64,000 nt of DNA from an uncultured Chitinophaga sp. (GTDB lineage Bacteria > Bacteroidota > Bacteroidia > Chitinophagales > Chitinophagaceae): NCBI RefSeq assembly GCF_946479755.1, contig NZ_CAMLHC010000020.1, positions 1-64,000 on the forward strand, given 5' to 3'. Within the stretch, counting starts at the first letter, position 1, and every line of letters begins with the position of its first letter. The position numbers and the translations under genes are program-made. Positions 1 through 8,949 of this stretch are shown here, one piece after another. A model generated the notes under the pieces. That model was not told the DNA's origin. It made no database searches and saw only the letters and a program-made list of their open reading frames with translations.

Positions 1-1825
1 ATATAAAACTTATAACAAGTTCGATCCTGTTCGCCAGATCAACTTGCAGAACTGGCCTTTCAACGAAGACGTACAACAGAACCCTTACTGGATCGTTAAC
101 AGAAACAACAGCCAGGCGGTACGTAACAGAACGCTCTTCAATGTTAGCGCCAAATACGATTTCAATGACTGGTTGTATCTGCAGGCCCGCGGTAACATGG
201 ACCGTACCAACGATACTTACGACGGTCAGTTCTATGCAGGTACCAACCCTGTACTGGCAGGCGCTAACGGTCGTTACATCATGAGCGATCTTACCACTAC
301 CCAGTTCTACGGTGATTTGATCCTGAACCTGAACCGCAACCTCGGTACCAATTTTAAACTGAATGCCCTGGTAGGTACCAGCATTAACGATACCCGTACC
401 AAAGGTATGACAGCCGACAGCTACCTCGGCGACCTCTATGTAGCGAATAAATTTACGCTGCAGAACATGACCGCCGGTAGCCTGATCCAGACAGCACCTG
501 AGAACCACAGCCAGCTGCAGGCCGTATTCGGGAACGTAAACCTGTCTTTCAAAGACCTGGTGTTCCTCGACCTCAGCGGACGTAATGACTGGTCTTCCAA
601 CCTGGCGTTCACCCCCAATGGCTCCTACTTTTATCCCTCTGCCGGCCTTTCCTTCATGCTCCATCAATTGTTTAACATGCCGGAGCCGGTTAGCTATGCT
701 AAACTCCGTGGCTCTTACGCTGTAGTAGGTAACTCCGTTCCCCTGTATGTAACCAACCCGCTCAACAGGCTGGGACAGGTAGGCGGTACCTTCCTGTTCA
801 ACAACCAGGCGCCTTTCACCGACCTGAAACCGGAAAGGACCAAATCCCTGGAGATCGGTACAGAATGGCGTTTGTTGAACAACAGGCTGAACTTCGACTT
901 CACCTACTATAAAACCAATACCACCAATCAGTACTTCCAGATCGCCGTACCTCCGGGAACAGGTTACAGCTTCCGCTTCATCAACGCCGGTAATATCCAG
1001 AACAGTGGTTTCGAAGTAGTATTGGGTTACAACGTTTTCCAGTCTAAAGACTTCACCTGGAATACTACCGTAAACTATTCCCAGAATAAGAACAAGGTAG
1101 TAGAGCTGGCAGATAACATCGACCAGTTTATCCTGACGCCTGCCGGTTCCAACACTTTCGCGTCTATTATCGAGAAAGGCGGTTCTTATGGCGACATCTT
1201 TGGTAAAGCGCTGAAGAGAGACGAAAGCGGCCGTGTGATCATCGGTGCCGATGGTACGCCGCTGGTAACTTCCGACCTCGTGTTCGTTGGCAATCCTAAT
1301 CCCAAATGGCAGGCTGGCTGGAGCAACCGCTTCTCCTACAAAAGCTTTAGCCTGAGCTTCCTGGTTGACGGTAAGTTTGGCGGCAAGGTAATGTCTATGA
1401 CAGAAGCCGTAATGGACAAATACGGCGTATCTGCCCGTACCGGCGAAGCCCGTAAAGCAGGTGGTGTAATCGTTAACGGTGTATCTGAAACTACCAAACA
1501 ACCGGTTACCAAAGTAGATGCTGAAAAATGGTATGGTACTATCGGTGGTCGTGACGGTGTGAGCGGTGAATATATGTACGACGCCAGCGTGGTACGGTTA
1601 AGGGAACTGTCACTCGGTTATGCTATTCCTTCCAGGGTACTGGGCAATGGTTTTGTAAAGAACATCCGTCTGTCCCTGGTAGGCAGAAACCTCTGGTACA
1701 TCTCCAAAAAGGCACCGTATGATCCGGAAATCGCTATGGCTACCAATAACGGTCTTTCCGGTGTGGATATGTTCGGCTTACCGGCCACCCGCAGCTTTGG
1801 CTTTAACCTGAATGTTGGTTTCTAA
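1..1825 (+). CDS. SusC/RagA-type TonB-dependent outer membrane protein (5' truncated)
   Basis: Outer-membrane TonB-dependent transporter that works with its SusD partner to import glycans or peptides. Frame 2 is open from base 2 without a start codon, so only the C-terminal 607 or so residues are present and the signal peptide, carboxypeptidase-like domain and plug lie outside the window. The visible part is beta-barrel-like: repeated aromatic/Asn-rich strands, a PERTKSLEIG motif typical of SusC barrels, and an ATRSFGFNLNVGF C-terminus ending in Phe, as needed for outer-membrane assembly. The SusD gene follows almost directly, which fixes the family. The substrate cannot be told from the sequence. 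Confidence 0.93.
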   Translation, partial: YKTYNKFDPVRQINLQNWPFNEDVQQNPYWIVNRNNSQAVRNRTLFNVSAKYDFNDWLYLQARGNMDRTNDTYDGQFYAGTNPVLAGANGRYIMSDLTTTQFYGDLILNLNRNLGTNFKLNALVGTSINDTRTKGMTADSYLGDLYVANKFTLQNMTAGSLIQTAPENHSQLQAVFGNVNLSFKDLVFLDLSGRNDWSSNLAFTPNGSYFYPSAGLSFMLHQLFNMPEPVSYAKLRGSYAVVGNSVPLYVTNPLNRLGQVGGTFLFNNQAPFTDLKPERTKSLEIGTEWRLLNNRLNFDFTYYKTNTTNQYFQIAVPPGTGYSFRFINAGNIQNSGFEVVLGYNVFQSKDFTWNTTVNYSQNKNKVVELADNIDQFILTPAGSNTFASIIEKGGSYGDIFGKALKRDESGRVIIGADGTPLVTSDLVFVGNPNPKWQAGWSNRFSYKSFSLSFLVDGKFGGKVMSMTEAVMDKYGVSARTGEARKAGGVIVNGVSETTKQPVTKVDAEKWYGTIGGRDGVSGEYMYDASVVRLRELSLGYAIPSRVLGNGFVKNIRLSLVGRNLWYISKKAPYDPEIAMATNNGLSGVDMFGLPATRSFGFNLNVGF

Positions 1826-1851
1826 TCATGTTCACCTTTAATTCAACACAG

Positions 1852-3483
1852 ATGAAAAAATTAAGATTCAAACTATATAAGCCGGTGGCCATCATCGCGC
1901 TGGCGGCTGGTATCCTGGGCCTTAACGCCTGTACCAAGAACTTCGAGGAATACAACACGGACAATACCGGGTTGACCGAAGAAGACCTGAAGGCCGACTT
2001 CAACTATATCGGTGGTTTCTTCCCGCAGATACAGTCCTCTATCTACTTCAACTTCAACAATACCACAGCCGACTATCAGCTGCAACAGAACCTGATGGGC
2101 GATGTGTATTCCGGTTATATGATGCCGCCGAACAACTTCCGCGGTAACGTTAACAACATGACGTATTCCCTGGTAGACGGCTGGAATGCTGCTCCTTTCA
2201 ACCTGGCGTACAACAACGTGATGGCGCCTATTTATGAAGTGAGGAGAAGAGGCGCGCCGGTGTCTGCACCTGAGTTCTGGGCGATCGCGCTGATCCTGAA
2301 AGTAGAAGCGATGCACCGGGTGACCGACATCTACGGTCCTATTCCTTACAGCAGCTATGGCAGCGGTGGTACCACTTCTTCCTATGACAAGCAGGAGGAT
2401 GTATATACCCGCTTCTTTAAAGAGCTGGATACCGCCGTTACCACGCTGAACACTTATGTGACCCAGCATCCCGGCGTATCTCTCTTCGCTAAATTCGACA
2501 TGTTGTACGGCGGTGATTACAAACAGTGGATCAAGTTTGCCAACTCACTGCGTTTGCGCCTTGCCATCCGTATCTCCGGTATCGCCGCTGCCAAAGCGCG
2601 GGAAGAAGCAGAAAAGGCCCTGAATCCGGCTAACGGCGGTGTGATGGAGATCACCAAAGACAATGCGAACGTATCTGGTTTCGGGCTGAAAAATCCGTTG
2701 TTCACCATTGTGACAGCGTGGACCGACAATGCCATGAACGCTTCCATGGAGTCTTTCCTGGTGGGGTATAATGATCCGCGCCTGCCGAAGTACTTCGATC
2801 ATGCCACCGCTTATCCCGGAAAATATAAAGGCATCCGTATCGGCAGCCTGGTGGAAGCCAAGCCGGCCTATAACGGGTATTCCGTTCCGGCTACCGCAGA
2901 AACCAAGACCTTCAAAGCCACTACCCCGCTTCAGCTGATGACCGCAGCAGAAGTATGGTTCCTCCGTGCAGAAGCAGCCCTCAATGGCTGGGGCAATGCC
3001 GGCGGCACTCCGGGTGAGCTGTACGAAAAAGGTATGCGTGCTTCCTTTAGTCAGTGGGATGCAGACCCTGTTGCTGTTAACAATTATGTGGCGGACAATA
3101 CTGCCAAACCGATTGACTACGTAGATCCGCGTAATGCTGCCAATAACCATGCTGCCATGACCAACATCACCATCAAATGGGATGATGCCGCTACCAAGGC
3201 AGCGAAAATGGAGCGTATCATTACCCAGAAATGGATCGCTATCTACCCAGAAGGACAGGAAGCCTGGAGCGAATACCGCAGGACCGGCTATCCTAAGCTC
3301 TTCCCGGTAGTTACCAACTACAGCAATGGTACTATCAATACCGATATACAGATCAGAAGGATCCCGTTCCCATCCACAGAGTATACTTCCAACAAAGCGG
3401 AAGTAGAAAAAGCCATCAAGCTGCTGGGCCCCGGCGCAGTAGACAATGGCGGTGTAAGACTCTGGTGGGACATACCGCACTGA
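1852..3483 (+). CDS. SusD/RagB-type nutrient-binding outer membrane lipoprotein
   Basis: Surface lipoprotein forming the lid and substrate-binding partner of the upstream SusC. I chose the ATG at 1852 rather than the in-frame ATG at 1828 because it gives a classic lipoprotein signal (MKKLRFKLY, hydrophobic stretch, LNAC lipobox, Cys27). The mature protein is about 517 residues, helical, with the C-terminal pattern WIAIYPEGQEAWSEYRRTGYP seen in the SusD-like_2 branch of the family. It lies 26 nt behind SusC and is followed by a strong hairpin terminator, so the pair is the end of an operon. No glycoside hydrolase follows, so a polysaccharide-utilisation role is not shown. Confidence 0.93.
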   Translation: MKKLRFKLYKPVAIIALAAGILGLNACTKNFEEYNTDNTGLTEEDLKADFNYIGGFFPQIQSSIYFNFNNTTADYQLQQNLMGDVYSGYMMPPNNFRGNVNNMTYSLVDGWNAAPFNLAYNNVMAPIYEVRRRGAPVSAPEFWAIALILKVEAMHRVTDIYGPIPYSSYGSGGTTSSYDKQEDVYTRFFKELDTAVTTLNTYVTQHPGVSLFAKFDMLYGGDYKQWIKFANSLRLRLAIRISGIAAAKAREEAEKALNPANGGVMEITKDNANVSGFGLKNPLFTIVTAWTDNAMNASMESFLVGYNDPRLPKYFDHATAYPGKYKGIRIGSLVEAKPAYNGYSVPATAETKTFKATTPLQLMTAAEVWFLRAEAALNGWGNAGGTPGELYEKGMRASFSQWDADPVAVNNYVADNTAKPIDYVDPRNAANNHAAMTNITIKWDDAATKAAKMERIITQKWIAIYPEGQEAWSEYRRTGYPKLFPVVTNYSNGTINTDIQIRRIPFPSTEYTSNKAEVEKAIKLLGPGAVDNGGVRLWWDIPH

Positions 3484-3526
3484 GCCTGTCAAATACTTAT
3501 TTTGAATCGCGTGCATAAAAAAAAAT

Positions 3527-3555
3527 GCCGGTCCTATCGAGGACCGGCTTTTTTT
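3527..3555 (+). terminator. Rho-independent terminator after susD
   Basis: Perfect 9-bp stem (GCCGGTCCT / AGGACCGGC) with an ATCG loop, followed by seven T and preceded by an A-run. It sits 43 nt after the susD stop, which supports transcription ending here. The A-run on the left could also let it act on the minus strand. Confidence 0.9.
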
Positions 3556-4050
3556 GTTTTTTGTCCCAGGGCTCACACCGCGGGCCAGGATGTCAGGAGC
3601 CTGGGTATAGGGCCGTCGTCATGGGAGGCCGTTACCCAAGTTCTGACGGGCGCGCCCGCTGTCCCTGCTTTACAATGTGTACACATTACACATTAAAAAA
3701 ATTTCATTTCCGATGGTACTATTCTGATGTACGCACGACTTCCTGGCGAATAACGAAAATAGTTCTGATAATAACACGTAATGAAACATGGGTACCTATA
3801 ACTGAGCTGCTGCGATTCATTGCTATCCGGTGTACAGGGCGTACTACGTCATCAACAACAAACAGACCTATGCCAAAGTCATTGTCGCCCGCACCTATCT
3901 GGGTCTGTACAAAGCAACTGATTTCGCTTAGCATTCAACTTAGGTCACATGAAAATAATCCGGCCGCTTGCAGTCCTGCTTACGGCCGCTTTTTTCAATA
4001 AAAAAACCACCATCAAATTTTCATAGATCAACAGGACATATTAGCAAGTT
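3556..4050. other. Intergenic stretch with probable gene remnants
   Basis: No intact gene is convincing here. Two pieces look like decayed coding DNA. At 3830-3931 a plus-strand reading frame gives a plausible C-terminus (AYYVINNKQTYAKVIVARTY, ending ...YKATDFA and a stop). At 3949-4026 a 25-residue ORF starts with a signal-peptide-like MKIIRPLAVLLTAAFF and stops soon after. A perfect 14-bp palindrome (AATGTGTACACATT) lies at 3674-3687. Longer open frames across the region have no recognisable composition and I treat them as spurious. Confidence 0.4.
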
Positions 4051-4054
4051 AAAA

Positions 4055-4090
4055 AAGCCGCCCCGTTCCCGGGACGGCTTCATTTTTTTT
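4055..4090 (-). terminator. Hairpin terminator for the esterase operon (probably bidirectional)
   Basis: AAGCCGCCCCG / CGGGACGGCTT stem with one C-A mismatch and a TTCC loop. It has T-runs on both strands (plus strand 4083-4090, minus strand below 4056). It lies just past the minus-strand esterase stop. Confidence 0.8.
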
Positions 4091-4105
4091 ATGCCTCTGT
4101 GGTGA

Positions 4106-4915
4106 TTATTGGAAGAAACGGTGGAAGAACAGCAGGTGGTAGTGGATGGAATTACCCCAGTAGTTCCAGTCATGCTGGCCCGGCCGTTCGGTATAATCGT
4201 GGTCAATGCCTTTTTCCAGCAGTTTCTGATGCAGGGCCCGGTTTACGTCGATAAAAAAGTCTTTCACACCGCAATCGATAATCATGGGCAGGGTGCCAGG
4301 CTTCAGTCTGTCGAGCTGCGCCATTACCGTATAGGCGGTCCAGTTAGCGCCGTCTTTACCGGGTTCTCCTAGCAGTTTTACGATTTCCCAGCTTTTGGGG
4401 AACGGTCTGAAATCCACTCCTCCGCTCATACTGCCTGCAGCGCCGAACACTTCCGGGTGTCGCATCGCCAGGTACAGGGCGCCGTGGCCTCCCATGCTAA
4501 GCCCGGTAATAGCGCGATGGCGCGGGTCAGGCAACGTCTGATAGTGTTGGTCAATATAGGCCGGTATTTCTTTCCCTACATAGGTTTCAAAGCGCATGGC
4601 GCTGTCGCGGGGACTGTCGAGGTACCAGCTCATGAAAGCGCCGTCGGGGCATACGATCATGCATTGGTAGGTGTCCGCCAGTTCTTTGATGGCCGGCACT
4701 TTAGTGACCCAGTTAGCATAGTTGCCGCTGTAACCGTGCAGCAGGTACACCACGGGGTAGCGCCTGGTACCTTCCTTGTAGGACTCCGGCGTTACAACCA
4801 CGCATTTGTAGCTGCGGTGCATAGCGGTGCTGGGAATGCTGACCGTGTCCGCAGTAGCCGCGCGGAGCGTCTGCAGGGAGCAAAATAACAGTAAGAGGGT
4901 GAGCGTGTATTTCAT
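4106..4915 (-). CDS. Secreted esterase D/feruloyl-esterase-like alpha/beta hydrolase
   Basis: Serine esterase of the PF00756 (esterase D/antigen 85/feruloyl esterase) fold, 269 aa from the ATG at 4915; a TTG 3 nt further upstream is not needed. An N-terminal signal peptide (MKYTLTLLLLFCSLQTLRAA) predicts export. The nucleophile elbow GLSMGG is at about residues 138-143 (Ser140). Asp in the IIDCGVKDFF region and His in GQHDWNYW fit the other triad members. The oxyanion-region LLHGYSGN is also present. It begins 6 nt after the M1 peptidase stop and is probably cotranscribed. Substrate unknown: feruloyl, acetyl or other carboxyl ester are all possible. Confidence 0.87.
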   Translation of the reverse strand: MKYTLTLLLLFCSLQTLRAATADTVSIPSTAMHRSYKCVVVTPESYKEGTRRYPVVYLLHGYSGNYANWVTKVPAIKELADTYQCMIVCPDGAFMSWYLDSPRDSAMRFETYVGKEIPAYIDQHYQTLPDPRHRAITGLSMGGHGALYLAMRHPEVFGAAGSMSGGVDFRPFPKSWEIVKLLGEPGKDGANWTAYTVMAQLDRLKPGTLPMIIDCGVKDFFIDVNRALHQKLLEKGIDHDYTERPGQHDWNYWGNSIHYHLLFFHRFFQ

Positions 4916-4920
4916 CAACG

Positions 4921-7242
4921 TTATTTATTAAGGGCTTTTTTCATCGGGTTATCGCCGGAGGAGGCGCCTCTCACTGCACCCCCTTCCCTGAACATATCAA
5001 ACCGGGAGGGCGCCGCTTCTCTTGGCCAGCTATTGTTGCTTTCGTCAATATCGGCAGTTTCACGGAGCGGGTCCAGTTTAAGGGCTACCACTTTTTTTTC
5101 TTTGGCAAACACCTTGGTCACCTGGTTTTCGTTCTTGCGCCAGATGTAGGCGGAGATACGGTCTGTTTCTTTTGTGCCGTCGGCAAATGTCCATTCGAGG
5201 ATGACCGGCATCACCAGTCCGCCTACGTTGGAAAGCGTCACTTCATAGAAGTTCTTTTTGCTGTCATACATTTCCTTTTCCGCGGGCGTCAGGTTGTTGT
5301 AGAACTGATCATAGGCCGCTTTGTCTTCCGGCGATACTTCGAATCGGTTCCATTTGCTGTAGAAATCCTGCAGGCTGGTATCCTGGTCTACCACAAATTT
5401 AACGCCTGCAGCCTTATTGCGTTGACGGGCCACATGGTCCATGTTGCGGTCGTAGGCTGCTTTTGCCTCCTGGCTGCTGGCGGCCGGATTCTTCGTATTG
5501 AGGTTGTACCATTTTACGTTATCGATGGAGATATCCACTGGTTCTATGGAGAAGAACCATCCGCGCCAGAACCAGTCCAGGTCAACGGCAGAAGCGTCTT
5601 CCATGGTGCGGAAGAAATCGGCCGGGGTAGGGTGTTTAAAGGCCCAGCGGCGTGCGTATTCACGGAAAGCGAAGTCGAACAGTTCGCGGCCCATCACGGT
5701 TTCCCGAAGGATATTGAGTGCCGTGGCAGGTTTAGCGTATGCGTTCGGTCCAAACTGGATAATATTTTCCGAGTTGATCATGATCGGTTCCAGCTGATCT
5801 TTCGGCATCTTCATATAGTCTACGATCTTATGCGCGGGGCCACGGGAAGACGGGAAATTGTTATCCCATTCCTGTTCGGCCATGAACTGGCAGAAAGTAT
5901 TGAGGCCTTCATCCATCCAGGACCACTGGCGTTCGTCGGAGTTAACGATCATCGGGAAGAAGTTGTGTCCGACTTCATGGATGATAACGCCGATCATACC
6001 GTTTTTAGTAGATTCAGAATAGGTACCATCTTTATCGGCGCGGCCGTAGTTGAAGCAGATCATCGGGTATTCCATACCGTTGGCCGCCTCTACGGAGATC
6101 GCCACCGGGTAAGGGTACGGGATGGTATGGCTGGAGTAGGATTTTACGGTATGCGCTACCACTTTGGTGGAATAGCGGCGGTAGAGCGGGTAAGCTTCCG
6201 GACCGTAGTACGACATGGCCATTACCTTATTACCTTCCACGTTGGCCGCCATAGCGTCCCATACGAGGCGGCGGGAGGAAACGAGGGCGAAGTCGCGTAC
6301 GTTCTGTGCTTCATACACCCATGTTTTACGGCTGCCGGATTTGTTTTGCAGGGCTTTCTTTGCTTCGTCGAGCGTTACCACTTCGATGGGTTCTTTGCTG
6401 CTCTGTGCCTGTTGCCAGCGCTGGTATTGAGCAGGAGAAAGCATTTCTTTATAGTTCTGGCATTCGCCGGTAGCGCCTACGATATGATCAGAAGGCACGG
6501 TCAGCCGTACTTTGAAATTGCCGAAGGTGAGGGCGAATTCACCTCTGCCGGTAAACTGTTTGTTTTGCCATCCCTGGAAGTCGGAATACACCGCCAGCCT
6601 GGGATACCATTGGGTGATGGTATACAGGTAGTTTTTATCTTCCGGGAAATATTCATAACCACCGCGGCCGCCGGTCACCATACGGTCGGACAGGTTGTAC
6701 CACCATTCCACTTTGAAGCGGTATTTCTCGCCAGGCATCAGTGTTTTAGGCAGGTCGATGCGCATCATGGTCTGATTGATGGTATAGGGCAGCGGTTTGC
6801 CGTCCGCGTCGGTCACTTTCACGATTTTCACGCCCAGGTCTCCGGTGGGCGGCAGGATACCGCGGATATCCCGCAGGCTCATTTTATCGGATATTTTGCT
6901 GCCGTCGAAGCTGCGGTTGTCGCTTTTCGGATCGTGCTCGTTCTCATCCAGCTGCAGCCAGATGTACGTCAGCGGGTCCGGTGAATTATTGAAATAGGTG
7001 ACTGTTTCAGCGCCGGTGAGCCGCTGCTTGTTGTCATCCAGTTCTGCACTGATCTCATAGTCGGCCCGCTGCTGCCAGTATTTGGGTCCGGGCGCGCCGG
7101 AAGCGGAGCGGTACATATTGGGCGACTGGAGCATAGTGCCCAGCTGCTCAAAGCGGTTACCGTGGTTAGACCCCGGGTTCTGTGCATGCAGCGCCATCGC
7201 TGTGCTGCATAAGATACCGAGGAGATACAGATTTTTTCTCAT
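4921..7242 (-). CDS. Secreted M1 family zinc metallopeptidase
   Basis: Gluzincin aminopeptidase-like enzyme of 773 aa, exported (signal peptide MRKNLYLLGILCSTAMALHAQ). Zinc motif HEVGH at 422-426 with the third ligand in WMDEGLN (Glu445) gives the M1 HExxH-18-E arrangement. GMEYP at 389-393 sits where the GAMEN exopeptidase motif is found, so aminopeptidase activity is plausible though the motif is divergent. The N-terminal beta-domain (about 55-260) and a C-terminal beta-rich region fit the family. It lies between a HupE/UreJ-like gene upstream (21 nt gap) and the esterase downstream, apparently one transcript. Confidence 0.92.
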   Translation of the reverse strand: MRKNLYLLGILCSTAMALHAQNPGSNHGNRFEQLGTMLQSPNMYRSASGAPGPKYWQQRADYEISAELDDNKQRLTGAETVTYFNNSPDPLTYIWLQLDENEHDPKSDNRSFDGSKISDKMSLRDIRGILPPTGDLGVKIVKVTDADGKPLPYTINQTMMRIDLPKTLMPGEKYRFKVEWWYNLSDRMVTGGRGGYEYFPEDKNYLYTITQWYPRLAVYSDFQGWQNKQFTGRGEFALTFGNFKVRLTVPSDHIVGATGECQNYKEMLSPAQYQRWQQAQSSKEPIEVVTLDEAKKALQNKSGSRKTWVYEAQNVRDFALVSSRRLVWDAMAANVEGNKVMAMSYYGPEAYPLYRRYSTKVVAHTVKSYSSHTIPYPYPVAISVEAANGMEYPMICFNYGRADKDGTYSESTKNGMIGVIIHEVGHNFFPMIVNSDERQWSWMDEGLNTFCQFMAEQEWDNNFPSSRGPAHKIVDYMKMPKDQLEPIMINSENIIQFGPNAYAKPATALNILRETVMGRELFDFAFREYARRWAFKHPTPADFFRTMEDASAVDLDWFWRGWFFSIEPVDISIDNVKWYNLNTKNPAASSQEAKAAYDRNMDHVARQRNKAAGVKFVVDQDTSLQDFYSKWNRFEVSPEDKAAYDQFYNNLTPAEKEMYDSKKNFYEVTLSNVGGLVMPVILEWTFADGTKETDRISAYIWRKNENQVTKVFAKEKKVVALKLDPLRETADIDESNNSWPREAAPSRFDMFREGGAVRGASSGDNPMKKALNK

Positions 7243-7263
7243 AAAGGATTTAGATTTCAGATT

Positions 7264-7845
7264 TTATTTCAACAGCTCTCGCACGCCCTGGATCACCATC
7301 AGGAAGGCGACGCCAAAGGTGGCAGAAGATAAAAACATGTTCCAGTCACGACGGCTTACCCGCCCTATATTAACGATAATGGCAGATATCAGCATCACCA
7401 CGCCTACAATCAGGAGCTGGCCAAATTCCAGCCCGATATTGAATCCCAGCAATGGTTTTACGATGTTGGCCTGGCTGCCCAGCAGACTTTTGAGGTAGTT
7501 GGAGAACCCCAGTCCGTGGATCAGCCCAAAAAATAATGCGTAGAAATAGTTAAGCTGCAGGTGCTGCGGCGCTTCATTCCTTCTGAAAATGTTGGACAAC
7601 GCCGTAATACAGATCGTTACCGGGATCAGGAACTCTACCAGCGAGCTGGACACCTTGATAATATGTAAAACACTCAACGCCAGCGTAATAGAATGCCCGA
7701 TCGTAAAGGCGGTCACCAGGAGCAGCAGCTTTTTCCATTCGTTCACCACATAAATAGCGCTCAGGGCAATCACAAAAAGTATATGATCATAACCTTCCCA
7801 GTTGAGAATATGCTGCCATCCCAGCTCAAAATACATCAGGTCCAT
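7264..7845 (-). CDS. HupE/UreJ-family membrane protein
   Basis: Small polytopic inner-membrane protein (193 aa, about six hydrophobic segments). It carries the family pattern GYDHILFVIAL near the N-terminus, FTIGHSITLAL, and GLIHGLGFS at mid-length. HupE/UreJ relatives are linked to nickel or other metal handling in hydrogenase and urease operons, but no such enzyme is nearby. The DUF6702 gene runs divergently from its start and the M1 peptidase follows it. The metal-transport role is family knowledge, not shown here. Confidence 0.85.
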   Translation of the reverse strand: MDLMYFELGWQHILNWEGYDHILFVIALSAIYVVNEWKKLLLLVTAFTIGHSITLALSVLHIIKVSSSLVEFLIPVTICITALSNIFRRNEAPQHLQLNYFYALFFGLIHGLGFSNYLKSLLGSQANIVKPLLGFNIGLEFGQLLIVGVVMLISAIIVNIGRVSRRDWNMFLSSATFGVAFLMVIQGVRELLK

Positions 7846-7914
7846 TGCCCTTCTTTTGTCTAAATTTGGTAATTATAGAAAGTAAAAATTAATTTTCCCA
7901 ATAAAATTAGTCTA

Positions 7915-8403
7915 GTGGGTTTATTATTATGTAAATGGTGGACAGTGGCCTGGATGGCCCTTCTGCACCCGTTCTATGTGAGTGTGACAGAGATTACGCA
8001 CAACACTGCCAAAAAGGAGCTGGAAATCAGCTGCCGTATTTTCGCCGATGACCTGGAAAATACGCTGAAAGCCCAATACAACACCTCTTTCGACATCATC
8101 AAACCCGCTAACCGTCAACAGGTAGAGAAAATGATGGCGGACTATCTCTCCAAACACCTGCAGCTCACCCTCGACGGGAAAAAAATCCCGCTGCACTTCC
8201 TGGGCTACAAGATAGAAGAAGATGCCGTTTGGAGCTTCCTCTCCGCCGATAATATCCCCGCACCGAAAAAAGTGGCCGTGATGAATGACCTGTTATACCA
8301 GCAACATCCCTCGCAGATCAATATGATACATGTGATCGTAGGTGGAAAAAGACAAAGTACTAAGCTGGACAATCCAAAAGCGAATGCGGTGATGGCGTTT
8401 TAA
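7915..8403 (+). CDS. DUF6702 family protein
   Basis: A 162-aa protein with the HPFYVSVTEI opening motif that I associate with DUF6702, a Bacteroidota family of unknown function. The start is taken as GTG 7915, giving a short hydrophobic leader (VGLLLCKWWTVAWMALL) before HPFYV that could be a signal peptide; ATG 7954 is an alternative. The rest is a mixed alpha/beta domain with no catalytic motif I can name. It is divergent from HupE/UreJ and probably envelope-associated. TAAATTTG at 7861-7868 fits the -7 element of Bacteroidota promoters, though no -33 TTTG lies at the right distance. Confidence 0.75.
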   Translation: MGLLLCKWWTVAWMALLHPFYVSVTEITHNTAKKELEISCRIFADDLENTLKAQYNTSFDIIKPANRQQVEKMMADYLSKHLQLTLDGKKIPLHFLGYKIEEDAVWSFLSADNIPAPKKVAVMNDLLYQQHPSQINMIHVIVGGKRQSTKLDNPKANAVMAF

Positions 8404-8413
8404 ATGATGAATT

Positions 8414-8780
8414 ATGCCGAATCTTTATATCATAGCAGGTTGCAATGGCGCCGGTAAAACCACCGCCAGCTATACCATGATACCAGGTGACGCTGTTATA
8501 TTTCTGGCTGAGTTCACCGGAACTGGCGAGAAAGCGGGTAGATGAAAGAGTCGAAAATGGTGGCCATAATATTCCCACCGATGTAATCACACGAAGATAT
8601 TACAGGGGCATCCAAAACCTTCTACATCTCTATACACCAATATGCTATGAATGGAATGTTATCAATAGCATGACTACCAATCCCAAGATAGCAGCCTGCG
8701 GTTTTGGAGGTGACGAAAAATTGGTAATTATTCCCGAAATTTGGGACATCATTGTAAAACAAAGCCAATTAAATGACTAG
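8414..8780 (+). pseudogene. Zeta-toxin-like P-loop kinase with internal deletion
   Basis: The N-terminus (MPNLYIIAGCNGAGKTTASYT, ATG 8414) has an intact Walker A motif GCNGAGKTT. After TASYTMIP the reading frame runs on to a stop at 8546. The family's C-terminal half resumes in another frame from 8487: VTLLYFWLSSPELARKRVDE, HNIPTDVITRRYYRG, PICYEWNVINS, ending at 8780. In relatives these two parts are separated by some 70-80 residues holding the catalytic and substrate region. So an internal, out-of-frame deletion at about 8480-8487 has destroyed the gene. Zeta toxins are UNAG or similar small-molecule kinases; this copy should be inactive. Confidence 0.8.
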
Positions 8781-8949
8781 TAAACAAAAGGATTTGCTGA
8801 CTTTTTCTGAAAAAATTCAGAAAGGTGTGCAAAAAGCGGTCAGAAAACTGGTTGAAACCAGAGCAGCAACCAACAAAACTCTTGTTATTGGCGACAAGGA
8901 CGGGAATGCGAAAATTGTTCCTGCTAAGGATTTGTTGTCTTCTATGTGA
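8773..8949 (+). CDS. Small protein partner of the zeta-like gene (putative antitoxin)
   Basis: A 58-aa ORF with ATG 8773 inside the last codons of the zeta-like pseudogene (8-nt overlap) and stop TGA 8947-8949. Sequence features: charged helix (KIQKGVQKAVRKLVETRAA) followed by a short beta-like segment (TLVIGDKDGNAKIVPAKDLL). Small ORFs of this kind accompany zeta-like ATPases in Bacteroidota, which suggests an antitoxin or chaperone role; that is inference. The reading frame is intact even though its partner is broken. Confidence 0.6.
   Translation: MTSKQKDLLTFSEKIQKGVQKAVRKLVETRAATNKTLVIGDKDGNAKIVPAKDLLSSM

Noticed and set aside
2545..3576. 343-codon minus-strand open frame
   Set aside because: Antisense to susD; no domain features, and it would cross the terminator after susD.
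3525..4001. 158-codon plus-strand open frame after susD
   Set aside because: It starts inside the terminator hairpin, and its product has no family features; only short pieces in other frames look coding-derived.
5422..6984. 520-codon plus-strand open frame
   Set aside because: Antisense to the M1 peptidase gene that has the zinc-site motifs; composition of the plus-strand product is not protein-like.
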